A DNA stretch of 64,000 nt from Psococerastis gibbosa (GCA_963971405.1 OZ020487.1:15163344-15227343); one strand, 5' to 3'. Shown: positions 22,985-34,290, numbered from the stretch's first letter. The notes: a model not told the origin generated them from the letters alone. A program made the numbers and translations.

Positions 22985-23862
22985 AATAGAGGTATTCACT
23001 GTGTTTGGTAGAAAAGGGAAAAAGAGAAATAGCTCAGCGTGAGGATACCGCCGTCAACCATAGAAATAGAAAAACCTAACCTAACTTACCTACAAAGTTT
23101 CATTGCCTTTGGCTATTAACTTATGAACATGTGCTGTAGTCCACCTCTTGCGACATATTTCTTCTTGTTTTTTTTAAATTAATTTCTGTTGCAGAGCTCA
23201 TTTTTTAAATTAAATAAAAATAACTAGCAAAATTCAAATTCAAAATAACCATGTTTTTCTCTTTTGAGATATTGAGACATGAACGAAGTTACATTCATTT
23301 ATACGTCGAAATTGTAAGCAATAATAAATTCATTAAGGATGCTAAACACAGAGATGTCACTCAGGAGCTGAATAATAAACGATATGTGAAAGGAACTGTG
23401 GTCTGCGTAGTTAATTTATTAAAAAGCACCGAGCGTGGCACATTGAAGCTGGGACAGGTCATAAAAAGGTGTTCAAAACTGTCCTTTATCGAACCGCAAT
23501 AAGCACAAGCAGGGCTATTGCCTCTCCTCAAAATTTTGTGAAAGTAACTAGGGCTAAGTCCGTGGTCCGCCCTTAATCGGCAAAGAGATACCGCCGTTCG
23601 CCTAGGTGTTTTTTCAATTTGTTTGAACCATGGCACTCGGGGATGGGTTAAAAGCTTTGAAAAACAACAACAAATATGGCCGTTTTCGATTTCCCAAGTG
23701 CAGTTCCCCAACCTACCGGTCGGGTAAAGTGGGAAACGCAGAGATACACGTTTCCGTGGTGTTATATTTTTCTACGTAAAAAAACTGGAGTTATATTTTC
23801 CCTCAGTTTCCAACTTTCCCTTAGGGTAAACCAAACACAGTGAATACCCCTAATATATACCC
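22985..23862. mobile_element. Possible composite element with ~20-bp inverted ends
   Basis: 'ggtattcactgtgtttggt' begins at about 22990, and its reverse complement 'accaaacacagtgaatacc' ends at about 23856. The flanks are also similar ('tataatagag' against 'tatattaggg' read inward), so part of the match may be target duplication. Between them lies a LINE C-terminal fragment on the minus strand. This could be a transposon that captured LINE sequence, or two inverted fragments of one repeat. Confidence 0.4.
23361..23711 (-). pseudogene. LINE ORF2 C-terminal fragment with zinc-binding motif
   Basis: The 116-codon frame contains 'WFKQIEKTPRRTAVSLCRLR', then 'CAYCGSIKDSFEHLFMTC', giving C-x2-C-x8-H-x4-C. 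That is the C-terminal zinc-binding motif of I/R1/Jockey-group non-LTR retrotransposons, normally downstream of RT and RNase H. Neither RT nor RNase H remains. The motif is only distantly similar to that of the 24.9-kb LINE, so this is another family. Confidence 0.65.
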
Positions 23863-24893
23863 AGGTACACTTTTCCCCGTCCGATTGTCTCTAAATTTGG
23901 CTCAAATTGAATACTTTGTAGATTACTATACTACGGTGAGTCGGCATTGAAAACTAGTATAAATCGGCTAGACGAGACCACATTGGCATTTTCGCCTGAG
24001 TTAATACGGAACGAAATACTATGCGTCAATCTCTCAAGAGTCCTTATATTTCCATTCAACTCACCCCCCGATAACCAATAAAATTATTCATAAGCCCCCA
24101 ACCAATATTTCGATTATATTTTTCAAATAAAACTTTCTTGAACTTTCATTTTAAAGAGCTACTCCCCTAAGTCTCGTCTCTTATACGAGTCAAATAAAAA
24201 TGGAGAAAATAAAAAGGGAATAATAACCTGTTAAATTGTGGACTATAAGTTTGGAAAATTTGAAAAAGAAAAGGTTCGCTACCTGTATTGGGGGATAGGG
24301 AAGTCATATTTTTTAAGTTGGGCGAATTGAGGGGGGGGGGAGTTGCTTCCCCCGTCTTCCATCCCTTGGATTACTTCCTAGACAGCCCCTTTTTCTCCTT
24401 TCTCACTTCCTTAAGTATTCTTATATAATACCTGAGTTCTGCATGAAATGTGTTTTTCTTGAGTTGTTTACTAGAGTACATGTTTAAACTGTCTCGTGGT
24501 CGGGTTTCAGGTTCTTTCTTGTATTGCATTGCAATAAAATGATATTTTGTACTCTAATTTCTAAAGTTTTAGAACGGAAAATTGCGTAACTCAAAAGCTT
24601 TATAACTTACAGTGCTTGGATAGACCAAAATTTTATAACTTACGCATAAAATTTTGTTATGAACTGTTAACCCGTACATGCTCTCATATTTATCAATTAG
24701 TAGTGGTACTGGTACCGAAATAGATAATATGAGTAGTTCCATGATGAATATTGGTCCTAGGATTAGATTTCGGTTGCCTCAAATTTCCCTATCCTAAATC
24801 ACTGAATTGATCGATAGGATGATTACATAGTCTAGGACGGGCAGACCAACACAATGCTACTCAGTAATAATGGCAGAGTATACAATGTATTAG
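23863..24893. other. Unannotated AT-rich DNA
   Basis: It contains G10 at 24331-24340. Its last six bases, TATTAG (24888-24893), are the proposed target duplication of the downstream LINE. Confidence 0.5.
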
Positions 24894-24953
24894 CTAACTG
24901 CGGATACTTTAGGAAAAGAAATCGAGGCTATAATACATGCAAACACACTACAT

Positions 24954-26540
24954 TTGCTAAATAATGGCGCCCCAACGCACCTGTCTACAAGGGGTACACG
25001 ATCTGCCATCGACCTTACCTTCACAGACCCAACTATTACCAGTGACTTCCATTGGCAGGTATTTGATGATCAATGTGGAAGTGACCATCATCCTATCATA
25101 TTAACATACACTACCCCAACAAACATGCCACCGCTTCATTTTCACCTGTCCTGGAAATTAAAAAATGCAAACTGGAGCGCATACCAACTTGCGTTAGGCC
25201 CCCCACCACCCCTAATCCCAAATAATGCAACTGGCCTAGATATAGACCACATGGCACACCTTTTTGAACAAAACATCATTACTGCAGCTTTAAGCTCAAT
25301 AAAGATGAATAGAACACCTGGTAACAAAAAGACTCCCCTACCTTGGTGGACGGAACAATGTAACATCGAAGTAAAGAAACGGTGTATACTCTATAATAAA
25401 TTTAATCGCAACCCCACAGCAAACAACCTGCTAGAACTAAAAAAACAGCAAGCGGTAACTAGAAACACACTTAAAAATTCCCGTGCGGATTACTGGCGAA
25501 AATATGTTTCTTCATTGACAATAAGTACTCCCTCGACGGAAATCTGGAGGAGAATAAGAACCATAAGAGGTAGGACCAGTCACCGTATTTCACCACTCAA
25601 TATTGAAGGCGTCACATACAAAAATCACGCTGATATAGCAAATAAGTTAGCGAATCACTTTTCTGACTTATCCAGTGACGATAATATTCCTTTAGCTTCA
25701 CTCCGATATAAGCAGAACTTGGAAAAAACCTCCCTAGATTTTAGGGGTGGTGACTATGCTAACTATAATGGACCATTCGATCTTAATGAACTATCACAAT
25801 CCTTAAAATCTATTAAAAATAAAAATACTTCACCAGGCCCAGACAATATTCCATATCCATTTCTTCAACACCTTCCCCTACCCTACCTCACCTACCTACT
25901 TACACTGTACAATTATATATGGAGAACCCACATAATCCCTGTCTCGTGGTTAAAAAGCGTAGTGGTCCCCATTCTCAAGCCGGGCAAAGACCCCACATGC
26001 CCTGCCTCATATCGTCCTATTTCGCTTACTAACACCTTAATAAAATTATTTGAACGTATGGTAAACGGAAGACTTATGTATCACTTGACATCTCACTCAC
26101 TGATATCACCTATACAATGTGGCTCGGTAAAAGGCCGGTCTACAACTGACCATTTATTACGGGCCACTACCTACATACAAGAAGGTCTCATAAATCGACT
26201 CCACGTGGTCGGCATTTTTTTCGACATTTTTAAAGCTTACGACTCAATTTGGCGAATCGTAATCCTACAACAATTACATCAGTGGGGAATAAGAGGTAAT
26301 CTGCCACTGTTTGTGAGTGCCTTTCTGCAGAACCGCACATTCATAGTGAAATGTGAAGCAACCTATTCATCCCCTAAAACACTTGTAAATGGAACACCAC
26401 AGGGTTCAGCAATAAGCTGCACACTTTTCAATATTGCAATCAATTCTATTACTAAAACGATTCCGCCTAAAGTGATGTCATGCTTGTATATCGATGATTT
26501 TGCATTATTTTATTACGTGTGGAGATTTCTCTTGAACTGA
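24954..26540 (+). pseudogene. LINE ORF2, endonuclease C-terminus and RT, interrupted
   Basis: The frame is open from 24894 (the first in-frame TTG is at 24954 and is not a true start). Residues counted from 24954: 43-47 SDHHP, the conserved C-terminal motif of the AP-endonuclease domain; about 290-365 the RT start, with 'PGPDNIPYPF' and 'ILKPGKD..ASYRPISL'; D424 in 'FFDIFKAYD', the first RT catalytic aspartate; 480 onward 'GTPQGSAIS'; 512-515 YIDD, the active-site pair. After 26517 the frame runs seven codons into foreign sequence and stops at 26538-26540. It would encode endonuclease and reverse transcriptase for target-primed insertion. The upstream ORF1 and the endonuclease N-terminus are absent. 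Confidence 0.9.
26338..26517 (+). repeat. 180-bp direct duplication, copy 1
   Basis: It is identical by eye to 27274-27453 over all 180 bases. It spans the GTPQG and YIDD motifs of the LINE RT. It is exactly 60 codons long. Confidence 0.95.
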
Positions 26541-27273
26541 CTCTAAAATCTCCTCAAGCATCCGACTAGCTACGGATAGGTCATTCTGCTAATTAATAAG
26601 AAATATCGTAGGTATACATGGTTGTACATTATATTATTCACATATAGCGGACTTACTCTATAAGTGGGATATCACGCACTTGTGCAAGTTTGGTAACTCG
26701 GCTGGATTGACAGTGTAGAGGTCCCTGGTAACCGTCGAAAGGGGCGCGCGGGGCAGTGGCCCGATGCGCTCAGCTCTGAGTACTGGATCAGCATGATTGG
26801 GGGGGAGCCCCATTACTACGTTTACATGCAGTTCATTATTGGAGTTCACTCACACTTATTTCAGATAATCACTTTATACACTTTCACAATTTGGAGTAGG
26901 CTACTTCTAAATAAGTGACTTTGGCGAGTCAAGAATCAAATACATAATATGTCAAAAATAAAAGAACGTTTACGGTAAAAGTTGGATGAGACTGAACGCA
27001 GTAACTGTCAGTCGCTGCCTTTTTATCACCTCCGGATGACCGTTAGAGATTAATCAGACTGTACACCGTAAGAAGCCGGTCTCGCCCATGTATAAGCATA
27101 GGCGGCCTAGACATATACGGTACACAGCCTGAAGTTCTACATGCATCAACCGACACCCGAAGTGATGCGACAAAATGCACAAGCCAGATCATGTTTGCAG
27201 ACCTTGCCAAGGTTTGCAAACCGACCCGGAAAAAACCTACTGTGACAGATACTGACGTCACAGAATAGTGATT
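26518..27273. mobile_element. 756-bp insert of unknown type inside the LINE
   Basis: The insert lies between the two copies of the 180-bp duplication. It is less AT-rich than its surroundings in the middle ('ggcgcgcggggcagtgg' near 26742) and has no coding frame above 80 codons and no terminal inverted repeats. It begins 'tgtggagattt', and 'aataaaagaacg' near 26960 resembles a polyadenylation signal. A solo LTR is conceivable, but a classical 4-6 bp duplication is not seen. It matches nothing else in the window. Confidence 0.6.
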
Positions 27274-27453
27274 CATTCATAGTGAAATGTGAAGCAACCT
27301 ATTCATCCCCTAAAACACTTGTAAATGGAACACCACAGGGTTCAGCAATAAGCTGCACACTTTTCAATATTGCAATCAATTCTATTACTAAAACGATTCC
27401 GCCTAAAGTGATGTCATGCTTGTATATCGATGATTTTGCATTATTTTATTACG
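27274..27453 (+). repeat. 180-bp direct duplication, copy 2
   Basis: It is identical to 26338-26517. Duplication plus insert adds 936 bp, or 312 codons, so the downstream half keeps the reading frame of the upstream half. Confidence 0.95.
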
Positions 27454-29123
27454 GTGCTACAATACCTCACATAGAATCTGTTCTAAGACCGGTTTTATCA
27501 TCCCTGGAGCAATGGTCAAAGCAAACTGGTTTACGTTTTAGCCCAGATAAAACCAAAGTGGTCCATTTCTGCAGGAAACGGTGCTATACTGAGCCCAAGC
27601 TCACGATAAATAATACATGTATCCCTATAGCGACATCCCACAGATTTTTGGGGCTCATTTTTGACCGACAACTCAAATGGAAGGAACATATTTTGCAGCT
27701 CAAAGCCAAAACAGAAAAATCGCTAAATTTACTTAAAGTGGTCAGCAACTTTCACTGGGGTGCTGATCGGCATACTCTATTAAACCTTTATAGGACCCTA
27801 GTAAGGTCAAAACTTGACTATGGCTGTTTCATTTATGGCTCCGCGTCTGAAAATCTGCTACAGTGCTTAAACCCAGTACACCATCAAGCAATCCGAATAT
27901 GTACCGGCGCCTTTAAATCTAGCCCTATAATGAGTATCTGTGTTGAGGCAAACGAGCCACCCCTTGCTGGTAGAAGAAATTTACTAATGCTGAAATTTTG
28001 TACAAAAATCATTCATCAACCTAACAGTATCTCATTTCCAGCAGTGACTACAGAGCAGCATCACGCGAAGTACCAAAGTCGCGTCAGGTCGTCAAAACCA
28101 GTACACTACCGTAACAAATTGTTGCTGCACTCCCTTAGTCACAAACTTCCTGATATCCACCCAAAAAGAACCCACACTCAACCGTACTGGCTGATTACCC
28201 CTCCAAAAATTTCATATAAGTTGCATAATATGTGTAAAAAAGACACGCCACCTCATTTGTACTTAGCAATGTTCAGGGACTTGGTCTTCAACTACCCAAG
28301 AGCCTCATGGTATCACATCTACACTGACGGCGCCAAAATGGGTAAGGGTGGGGGTGTCGGAGCTGCTTACTGCCTAAATGGATCAATCCATATGTTCCCA
28401 ATGCTGCAGCACTGCTCAGTTTACACAGCAGAACTCTTCGCTTTATATCAAGCCGTTCTCCGTATCGTCGCGGACAGGTTGCCTCAAGCAGTCATTTTTT
28501 CTGACAGCCTTAGTGCTTTAAAAACCATCGAAAATACAAGCACTATGTGTCCGCTGGTGAATGCCATATTATCAACGTTAAAAGACTTGCCATCCAACTC
28601 CAAAGTGCATTTCCATTGGATACCCTCCCACGTGGGTATACAAGGAAACAGCACAGCTGATGCGGCAGCTAAAGAGGCGGCAATCATGACTGCCGCCCCT
28701 TGGGCCACAACCATTTTACCAGATGTATTCAATATAATCCAAAGTGAAACCAAAAATGCCTGGCAGGCTGCATGGCGAGACACCATTAACAATAAGTTAA
28801 GAAGCATCAAACCAGTTATTGGGGATTGGCAAACCTCATATCGCCTAAATCGATCAGAAGAGACTGCTCTTGCCAGATTGCGCATAGGGCACACCCGCCT
28901 TACCCATCGACATTTGATGTCTGGTGACCAGCCCCCTACATGCAGCAGGTGCGGAGTCCCACAATCAGTGGAACACATAATTACCGAATGCCCTATATAC
29001 GCAGCGGGCAGATTTTCGTTACCGAAACCACACACCCTGCCAAACTTATTAGGGGACAAGCATGGGCCGGTCACGGCAACGTTAAGCTTTCTAAGCAAGA
29101 CCGGAGTCATGCCCCACCTGTAG
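27282..29123 (+). pseudogene. LINE ORF2, rest of RT, RNase H and zinc-binding tail
   Basis: This open frame continues the LINE protein after the insert. It repeats the GTPQG and YIDD blocks (YIDD codons at 27423-27434), then RT thumb motifs including 'TKVVHFCRKR' and 'HRFLGLIFDRQLKWKEH'. RNase H follows from about residue 345: YTDG with the first catalytic Asp (codon 349, 28326-28328), 'AELFALYQA' with the Glu, 'FSDSLSAL' with the second Asp, and 'HVGIQGNSTADAAAKEA'. The tail carries 'CSRCGVPQSVEHIITEC', a C-x2-C-x7-H-x4-C motif, starting at residue 554. It stops at 29121-29123. The first codon used here is not a natural start. Confidence 0.9.
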
Positions 29124-29216
29124 ACCGTAGACAAAACCATTCTAAAACACCCATGACTTCCGCACACACACACACACACACACCGACCGGCGCAAATACT
29201 CGAAAGAGTCCCGCGC

Positions 29217-29219
<3 letters not shown>

Positions 29220-29247
<28 letters not shown>
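29220..29247 (+). other. Poly(A) tail of the LINE
   Basis: Twenty-eight consecutive A residues end the element and are followed directly by TATTAG, which also lies just before the element's 5' boundary. Confidence 0.9.
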
Positions 29248-29250
<3 letters not shown>

Positions 29251-29272
29251 TAGGATTGTCCATAATTTCTAT

Positions 29273-29712
29273 GGCGGGTATTCCACATACGTACATCGTC
29301 AATGAAAAAAATGAAATTGAAGGACATTTCAATTTTTCATTGACGGCGGCCATTCCACATGTTTTTTCAAAAATTGACAATTTTCTATTGAAACGTATGC
29401 GCCAAATTTTTGAAATTTGTTTGCATTTGTTTCTTGAAATTGTATTTGTTTTCTTCGTCGCCTTATTATTTAAACCTTATTATAATTTTTACATAGAAAT
29501 GCGTTCTTTTTAAAGAAATCAATTAAAATAGTTGTACTTGTCATATCCCATGACGCCATTTTTTAATTTTAATTTTGTTTGTTTCATTGTTTGTGATTTT
29601 ACTCTATGATCAATTGATCATTGATCAATTTTAACAATGGCATAGAGTAAAATTGAAATGTCCTTCAATTTCATAATTTTCATTGACGATGTACGTATGT
29701 GGAATACCCGCC
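29273..29712. mobile_element. 440-bp MITE sharing its core with the 12.5-kb element
   Basis: The ends 'ggcgggtattccacatacgt' and reverse complement pair over about 65 bp. A second, inner copy of 'cattgacggcggccattcca' begins near 29340. The part at 29540-29645 ('catatcccatgacgccattt' to 'tctatgatca') is the reverse complement of the centre of 12470-12863, although the arms of the two elements differ. It sits 25 bp after the LINE's poly(A). Confidence 0.7.
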
Positions 29713-29826
29713 TAATTAATTTTTCCTTCAAAACAAAACCTTGCTGGGAAAATACACCTGAAGTTAGAAAGCGTCGCTGTAAAGGTTCCTCTTAAAAATA
29801 ATTTCTTGGTATTTTTCATGAAAATT

Positions 29827-30045
29827 GACTCTTGTAGAGTAGTGGTACATACTCCAACTTTCATCCGAAAGGTTGTTGGTTCGGGTTCTACCCTGGCTAC
29901 ATTTTCTGGCCATGCTTTGGAGGGCATGTAAAGCAGGTGGTCCCCGGCCTTTCAAGTTGAGTATAAGAAAGGACTATATAGCCCTAACTCCGCTTGGTTG
30001 GCTTAGTAATAGAACAAAAAATTCAATATTTATTATTATTATTGT
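29827..30045 (+). mobile_element. SINE1 copy, near full length
   Basis: A tRNA-like head contains 'gtagagtagtggtac' (A-box region) and 'ttggttcgggttctacc' (B box). The body then has 'ttctggccatgctttgga', 'gcatgtaaagcaggtgg' and 'taactccgcttggttggc', and the tail is a TTATTA repeat. It is in the opposite orientation to the copies at 8.5, 12.2 and 43.8 kb. Confidence 0.8.
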
Positions 30046-31339
30046 TTATTTTGCGATTACGTATTACAAAATACCCAAATAATTTTGTTAACCTACATGC
30101 CGAATTTCATTTCATGAGAAATTGAAGTTTGCGCAGAAATGGAATATCGGTGACTCCGGTTTGCCGCTGTGAAACTTTACAAACTTATCAACTATAGTAG
30201 CTTAGACCCAAATTCGCCCATATGGAAAATAAAGGCAATGTGCTTTCTTTCTTTCTAGCTTCCTGGCAAATACAGTAACTATCAAGACCTTGCTGATATT
30301 ACCCCTAGTAGGGTGAAAGGTTTTTGGAAATTGATACAAGGGGAGCTAATTCTCCGGAACTGGGCTTAATGGTTGATAGTGTGGGGTTTCATTATGCATG
30401 CGACTCCAGGCGCTAATCCGGAAATCTCGCTATCAGGTGAGACACCTTGAATCTACTGAAAGATGATCCCTGTGTTTTCTCCCCTGGAAATGAAGAAGGG
30501 ACTTATTTTAGGTGTAGAGCCAGGGATTGCCGTAATATGGAAATGCTTAAATTATTCGCAATCATCATCATTCTCTCCAGTAGAGTGAAAATAGACGAGG
30601 CGTTTATGAGTCAGGTTTTGTTTTATCATTTTTTTATTTTCCTTTCTGCAAACTTTGTATTTTTGGTGTTTTTTTTTCTCCAAAAAAATATTAACCTCCC
30701 CAAGTACTAAATTTTCCTCGAAATCGCTGGAAGGATGAGCTTGTAACTGATCTTCGCGAGTTGGGAGCCCGTAGATAGTGGAGCGTTGTACAAAACTGAG
30801 ATGACTGGAGGAGTGTTGTCGAGCAGGCCAAAGCTCATCAAGGGCTGTTGAGGCAGAAGGAGTAGAAGAAGTAGTTAATTTAATGAACGTATCCGAATAC
30901 CTCTTCATTGTAGGTAATTTCTCTGTTGAGTTTCGGCATGTAGCAGGTAAACATTCTTTTTGACTTTATTGCCCCTTTTCTGTCATAGATTTTTTGTCCC
31001 CCATAACAACTAAATTCTTATAAATAAAAATAAACAGATAGTTGTGTCTCTACTCTGCACCCGTTGCACGAGCTACCAATTTAATTTATTCCCGGGGATG
31101 AAAATGTAAACAAAACAATAGTTGAATAATACTTCTACTCATGGCCGTGTCCAGGGGGTGGTCCAAGGGGTCCGGACCCCCCCCCCCTCCCGAAATAAAT
31201 TTTCTACTTGCATTCTCAAAAAAAAATTGTTTACGTATTTATTCGCGGTAATAAGTTAAAATAGCCCAAATAACTTTATAGCATTGCTTACAAATATTTA
31301 TTAACGCAACAAGGCTGCAGACACAACACTAAAATTAAT
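30046..31339. other. Unannotated DNA
   Basis: It holds a ~40-bp degenerate match to repeat C (30092-30130) and C11 at 31177-31187. The phrase 'gcccatatggaaaataaag' at 30218 is shared, inverted, with about 63020-63035. Confidence 0.5.
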
Positions 31340-31490
31340 AAATCAACGACTTCGGTGGCTAGGTGGTAGCGTGCTTGTACTTGTGCGAGTCTCTGCACAC
31401 TTGACACAAGTACCTATTAGGTTAGGTACTTAGTGAGGCGATCGGATACATTAATTAAATTGTTTGTACGCGATTAACCTTTTATTTACA
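31340..31490 (+). mobile_element. SINE2 copy
   Basis: The head 'gtggctaggtggtagcgtgc' fits a tRNA A-box region. 'gcgagtctctgcacac' and 'gacacaagtacctattagg' follow, then the 3' segment 'attaaattgtttgtacgcga'. It closely matches 56740-56915, with a small internal deletion. Confidence 0.7.
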
Positions 31491-31594
31491 TTAAATTAAA
31501 AATTCACCGCTAGTGGAACTTGCCGCCAATTTCCCAGTACCACCATATGGAGAGCCTTTGTTCCTACTTTTCAATTAATCTATTTTGCGTTTTT

Positions 31595-31660
31595 TGTCTG
31601 ACGATGGTGTAATGCCGAAACTGGCTGCTTTGATATAGTTTTATATATTAATACTTGACA
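31595..31660 (+). mobile_element. Possible distant family F remnant
   Basis: 'gacgatggtgtaatgccgaaactgg' resembles the family F core 'gacgatggcgtaagccgaaa' and is followed, as in family F, by 'gatatagtttta'. Boundaries cannot be set. Confidence 0.4.
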
Positions 31661-32811
31661 AGGTTAGTTGGTTTATTTTATTTCATAATGATGATGTATT
31701 ACAAAGTGAATGTGGATAATATTACTGTAATAAGTTAACTTTGCAACTCGTGCTACGGCTGCTAAGGTCCAAAAAATCCATCCCATGAATCTAAATGTAA
31801 AGGATTTATTTATCGGAAGTAAACTCGCTTCAAAGGATACCTATAAATTACAGGACGTGTGGGTATCCTTTTTAAAAATTTATTCGTCGTCCGATTAAAA
31901 AATAACCGGAGCACGATTCACGTGGGAAACAAGTTCTAAATCTTAAAACAGAGCGCCCACTATTTGTAAATATGTCTAAATCCAGCAGAAGGTTCTCCCG
32001 AGGGATTGGGGCCCGTAGCTAAAGGTTTCTTATGTCTCTGAAGAAATTTTGCTTTTTGGGGAAGCTCCCTGCAAAGGGACAGTTCTCTGTTTGAGTCATT
32101 TGAATGTTGCATGCACTATGGTGGTCCGCATTTTATGTATTATAATAGTGTCCGACTTCCCTCGCTTATAGCACTCTGCTATAGACGTTGCTTGGACTAG
32201 TCTGTTTTTGCTGAATTTTCTGATTGCACTTTGTTAAAATTGTATAATGTCTGTGGGGTCGTTGTAGGCCTATACTGTATATTAGAGTTTGTAAAATATT
32301 GCTGCTATGAAAAGATGAGCTCTTATTTCAGATTGTGCGAGTAAGATATTGAAAAAGTGTAAGCACTCAAAAACAACATTTGTTTTAATTGTAGTAGTGA
32401 TTGGTATGAGACTGTGATTATGGGTGACCATCTCAGTGGCGCGTAGGGCAATATTACGATAATTATATTAATATATAAATAATATTACTAATTATATTGC
32501 ATATATTCATGAACTTCGGTAACACACTGTTATGTTTCGTTTTTCATCTTGTCTACCTAACATACCCATGCAACACCTGCGCCATGCTTTTGTCCGCGTT
32601 CTGTCGGAGGACTATCAGATTGAACAATATTACGTAGTTGCCTATGCATGCAACTGCAGGGGCTATGGGGCATTGTTCACGTATGAAGTAGTACTAGTGA
32701 AGTGACATCGTACGACTCGCGGCCCCATCAATATGTTCAACTTTTATCTGAACTCAGTTGCTATGACAACATGGCACACCAATTAATTTTATGTAACTGC
32801 AAGGGCTTTCA
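31661..32811. other. Unannotated DNA
   Basis: No gene or repeat match seen. Confidence 0.5.
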
Positions 32812-33035
32812 CGGCCGGAGTCAGATGATGAAACAGTAGATGGCACATGGGCTGTGGTCGATATGAAAGTGACCTTCCAAACGTTTCGTCAACTGCTGCT
32901 GTCGACATCTTCAGTGGTGCTGCGTAGACTTCGATGGTTCTACCTCGGCGGCTCCATAGCGAGTGACTCCAAGTGCACTTCCATATCGACCGCTGTCCAT
33001 TAGCCCGGATTCTACTGTTTCTTTAACCATTAAGT
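32812..33035. mobile_element. Family D palindromic element, copy 1
   Basis: The left arm has 'ggtcgatatgaaagtgacct', 'ccaaacgtttcgtcaactgc' and 'gtcgacatcttcagtgg'. The right arm has diverged inverted equivalents, including 'tgcacttccatatcgaccgc'. It is related to 35690-35995 and 51431-51688. It starts near 'gggctttcacggccggag'. Confidence 0.6.
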
Positions 33036-33600
33036 TTATTGTTGTCACGGTTTAATAATAGTTTAATTTTCTGTGGGAAAAAAAGTGGTTAAAGGAAAAA
33101 TAATTACATTAAAACGAGCGTCCTATTTCTCAGAGCTCTGGGCATTATGCATTCTAAACACTTCATTCCTTTAAATAAAGCTGCAAGTGCTTTTACAATC
33201 CGGAACTGAATAGTGAAGAGAACTCGAAACGTTTGCTAAATAACGTGAACACAGACGAAGTAGCGTTGAATCAAACTTCCTGTTGAAGAGCTGCTCCAAC
33301 TCAGTGCAAATTCATATTTTGAGTAACTTTCAGCAGACTTACTTGTATTTGTTTGCAACTTTACTTTGGTTTACGGTACATTGCGAAAATGAATCCAAAT
33401 ATGTTAATATTACAAGTTTCTCCTTAGTCAGAAAACCATTGTCACCGGTTGATCGAGGCAAGGCTTGTGAATGTGTGAGAAAATGAACGTGTATGGAAGC
33501 GAATTTGAATTAGTGTGAATCTTACCGAAAGAAGGTATGACTGATACGGTATTAATATAGTTAATTATTTGCAAATATTTCAATTTCAACTATCGTTGAT
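33036..33600. other. Unannotated DNA
   Basis: No gene or repeat match seen. Confidence 0.5.
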
Positions 33601-33692
33601 ATATACAATTAGGTGTAAGAGAGGGCCATAGACCCTAATCTCACTGTATCTATATTTATTTATTTCAATAAAGACTATTATTATTATTATTG
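33601..33692 (+). mobile_element. Retroposon 3' tail with (ATT)n
   Basis: 'gtaagagagggccatagacc' leads to 'caataaagactattattatt'. This is the layout of a LINE 3' UTR ending in a (TTA)n tail. No coding sequence precedes it in the same element. Confidence 0.4.
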
Positions 33693-33701
33693 TTAAATTG
33701 T

Positions 33702-34290
33702 AACTGCGAAGACAAAATTGAAGTAGTAGAAGAGCATAAGTACCTTGGTCTGCAAATTGACAGTAGAATGACGTGAGAAAACCAAATAGAAACTATGCAA
33801 ATGACTACGCTCAGGCAGTGCGGCATTGGCACGATTAAAAAATGGAGTACCTTTTAAAACAATTAAATTAGCGTACCACGCCCTGGTCGAATCCATAGTA
33901 AGCTACGGCAAAACAGTATACTTCAAAGATCGAAATACATATAATACACCTACAAATTAGAAATGATACAAAAGCGTATAATAAAAAACATGTTATCAAA
34001 TAAAAACAACAAGAAATACAAACAATATGACGAAAAATTTAAACATGCTAACATTTTGCCACCAATAACTAAATTATTCAAGTATAAATTAATCAGAGAT
34101 AACTATTTTAAAAAAGAATACGAAATAGATGATAAAGGGAAGTATAATACAAGAAACCCAAAAAAGCTTAAGTTTGAGATAACATATAATATATATGGAG
34201 AGAGATTAAACAAAGTGCTTATACCAAAGATATTAATTGAACTTTCTCCACAATTGAAACAAAGTTTTCCTCATACTACGGATAAATAGG
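33702..34290 (+). pseudogene. LINE RT C-terminal remnant
   Basis: From 33702: 'EEHKYLGLQIDSRMT' then a stop, and in a second frame 'GVPFKTIKLAYHALVESIVSYG'. The original frame resumes at 33963 with 'MIQKRIIKNMLSNKN' and a basic stretch to a stop at 34289. These are the thumb and post-thumb motifs of Jockey/CR1-type RTs: KYLGLxID, YHALxESIVSYG, QKRIIRxI. At least two frameshifts and two stops make it dead. Confidence 0.75.

Larger units (their letters stand above)
24894..29247 (+). mobile_element. 5'-truncated non-LTR retrotransposon (EN-RT-RNase H LINE)
   Basis: The element starts inside the endonuclease domain at 24894, where the reading frame becomes continuous. It ends in an A28 tail (29220-29247) after a ~95-bp 3' UTR carrying a CA repeat (29163-29182). 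TATTAG flanks it at 24888-24893 and 29248-29253, which fits a short target duplication. The presence of RNase H downstream of RT places it in the I/R1/LOA-type group of LINEs. Codons stay open across the copy apart from an internal 756-bp insert, so it is young. Missing the 5' end, it could not mobilise itself. Confidence 0.9.

Noticed and set aside
26518..27273. Solo LTR interpretation of the insert
   Set aside because: It begins with TG and contains a possible polyadenylation signal, but there is no short target duplication and no second copy in the window to define LTR ends. Left as unknown.
28484..29380. 298-codon open frame on the minus strand
   Set aside because: It lies antisense to the RNase H end of the LINE and crosses its poly(A) tail, so it is a shadow of the real coding strand.
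30260..30370. Exon-like block after a strong 'ctttctttctttctag' acceptor
   Set aside because: The reading frame is open for about 35 codons, but no good donor follows and the peptide resembles nothing, so I did not call an exon.
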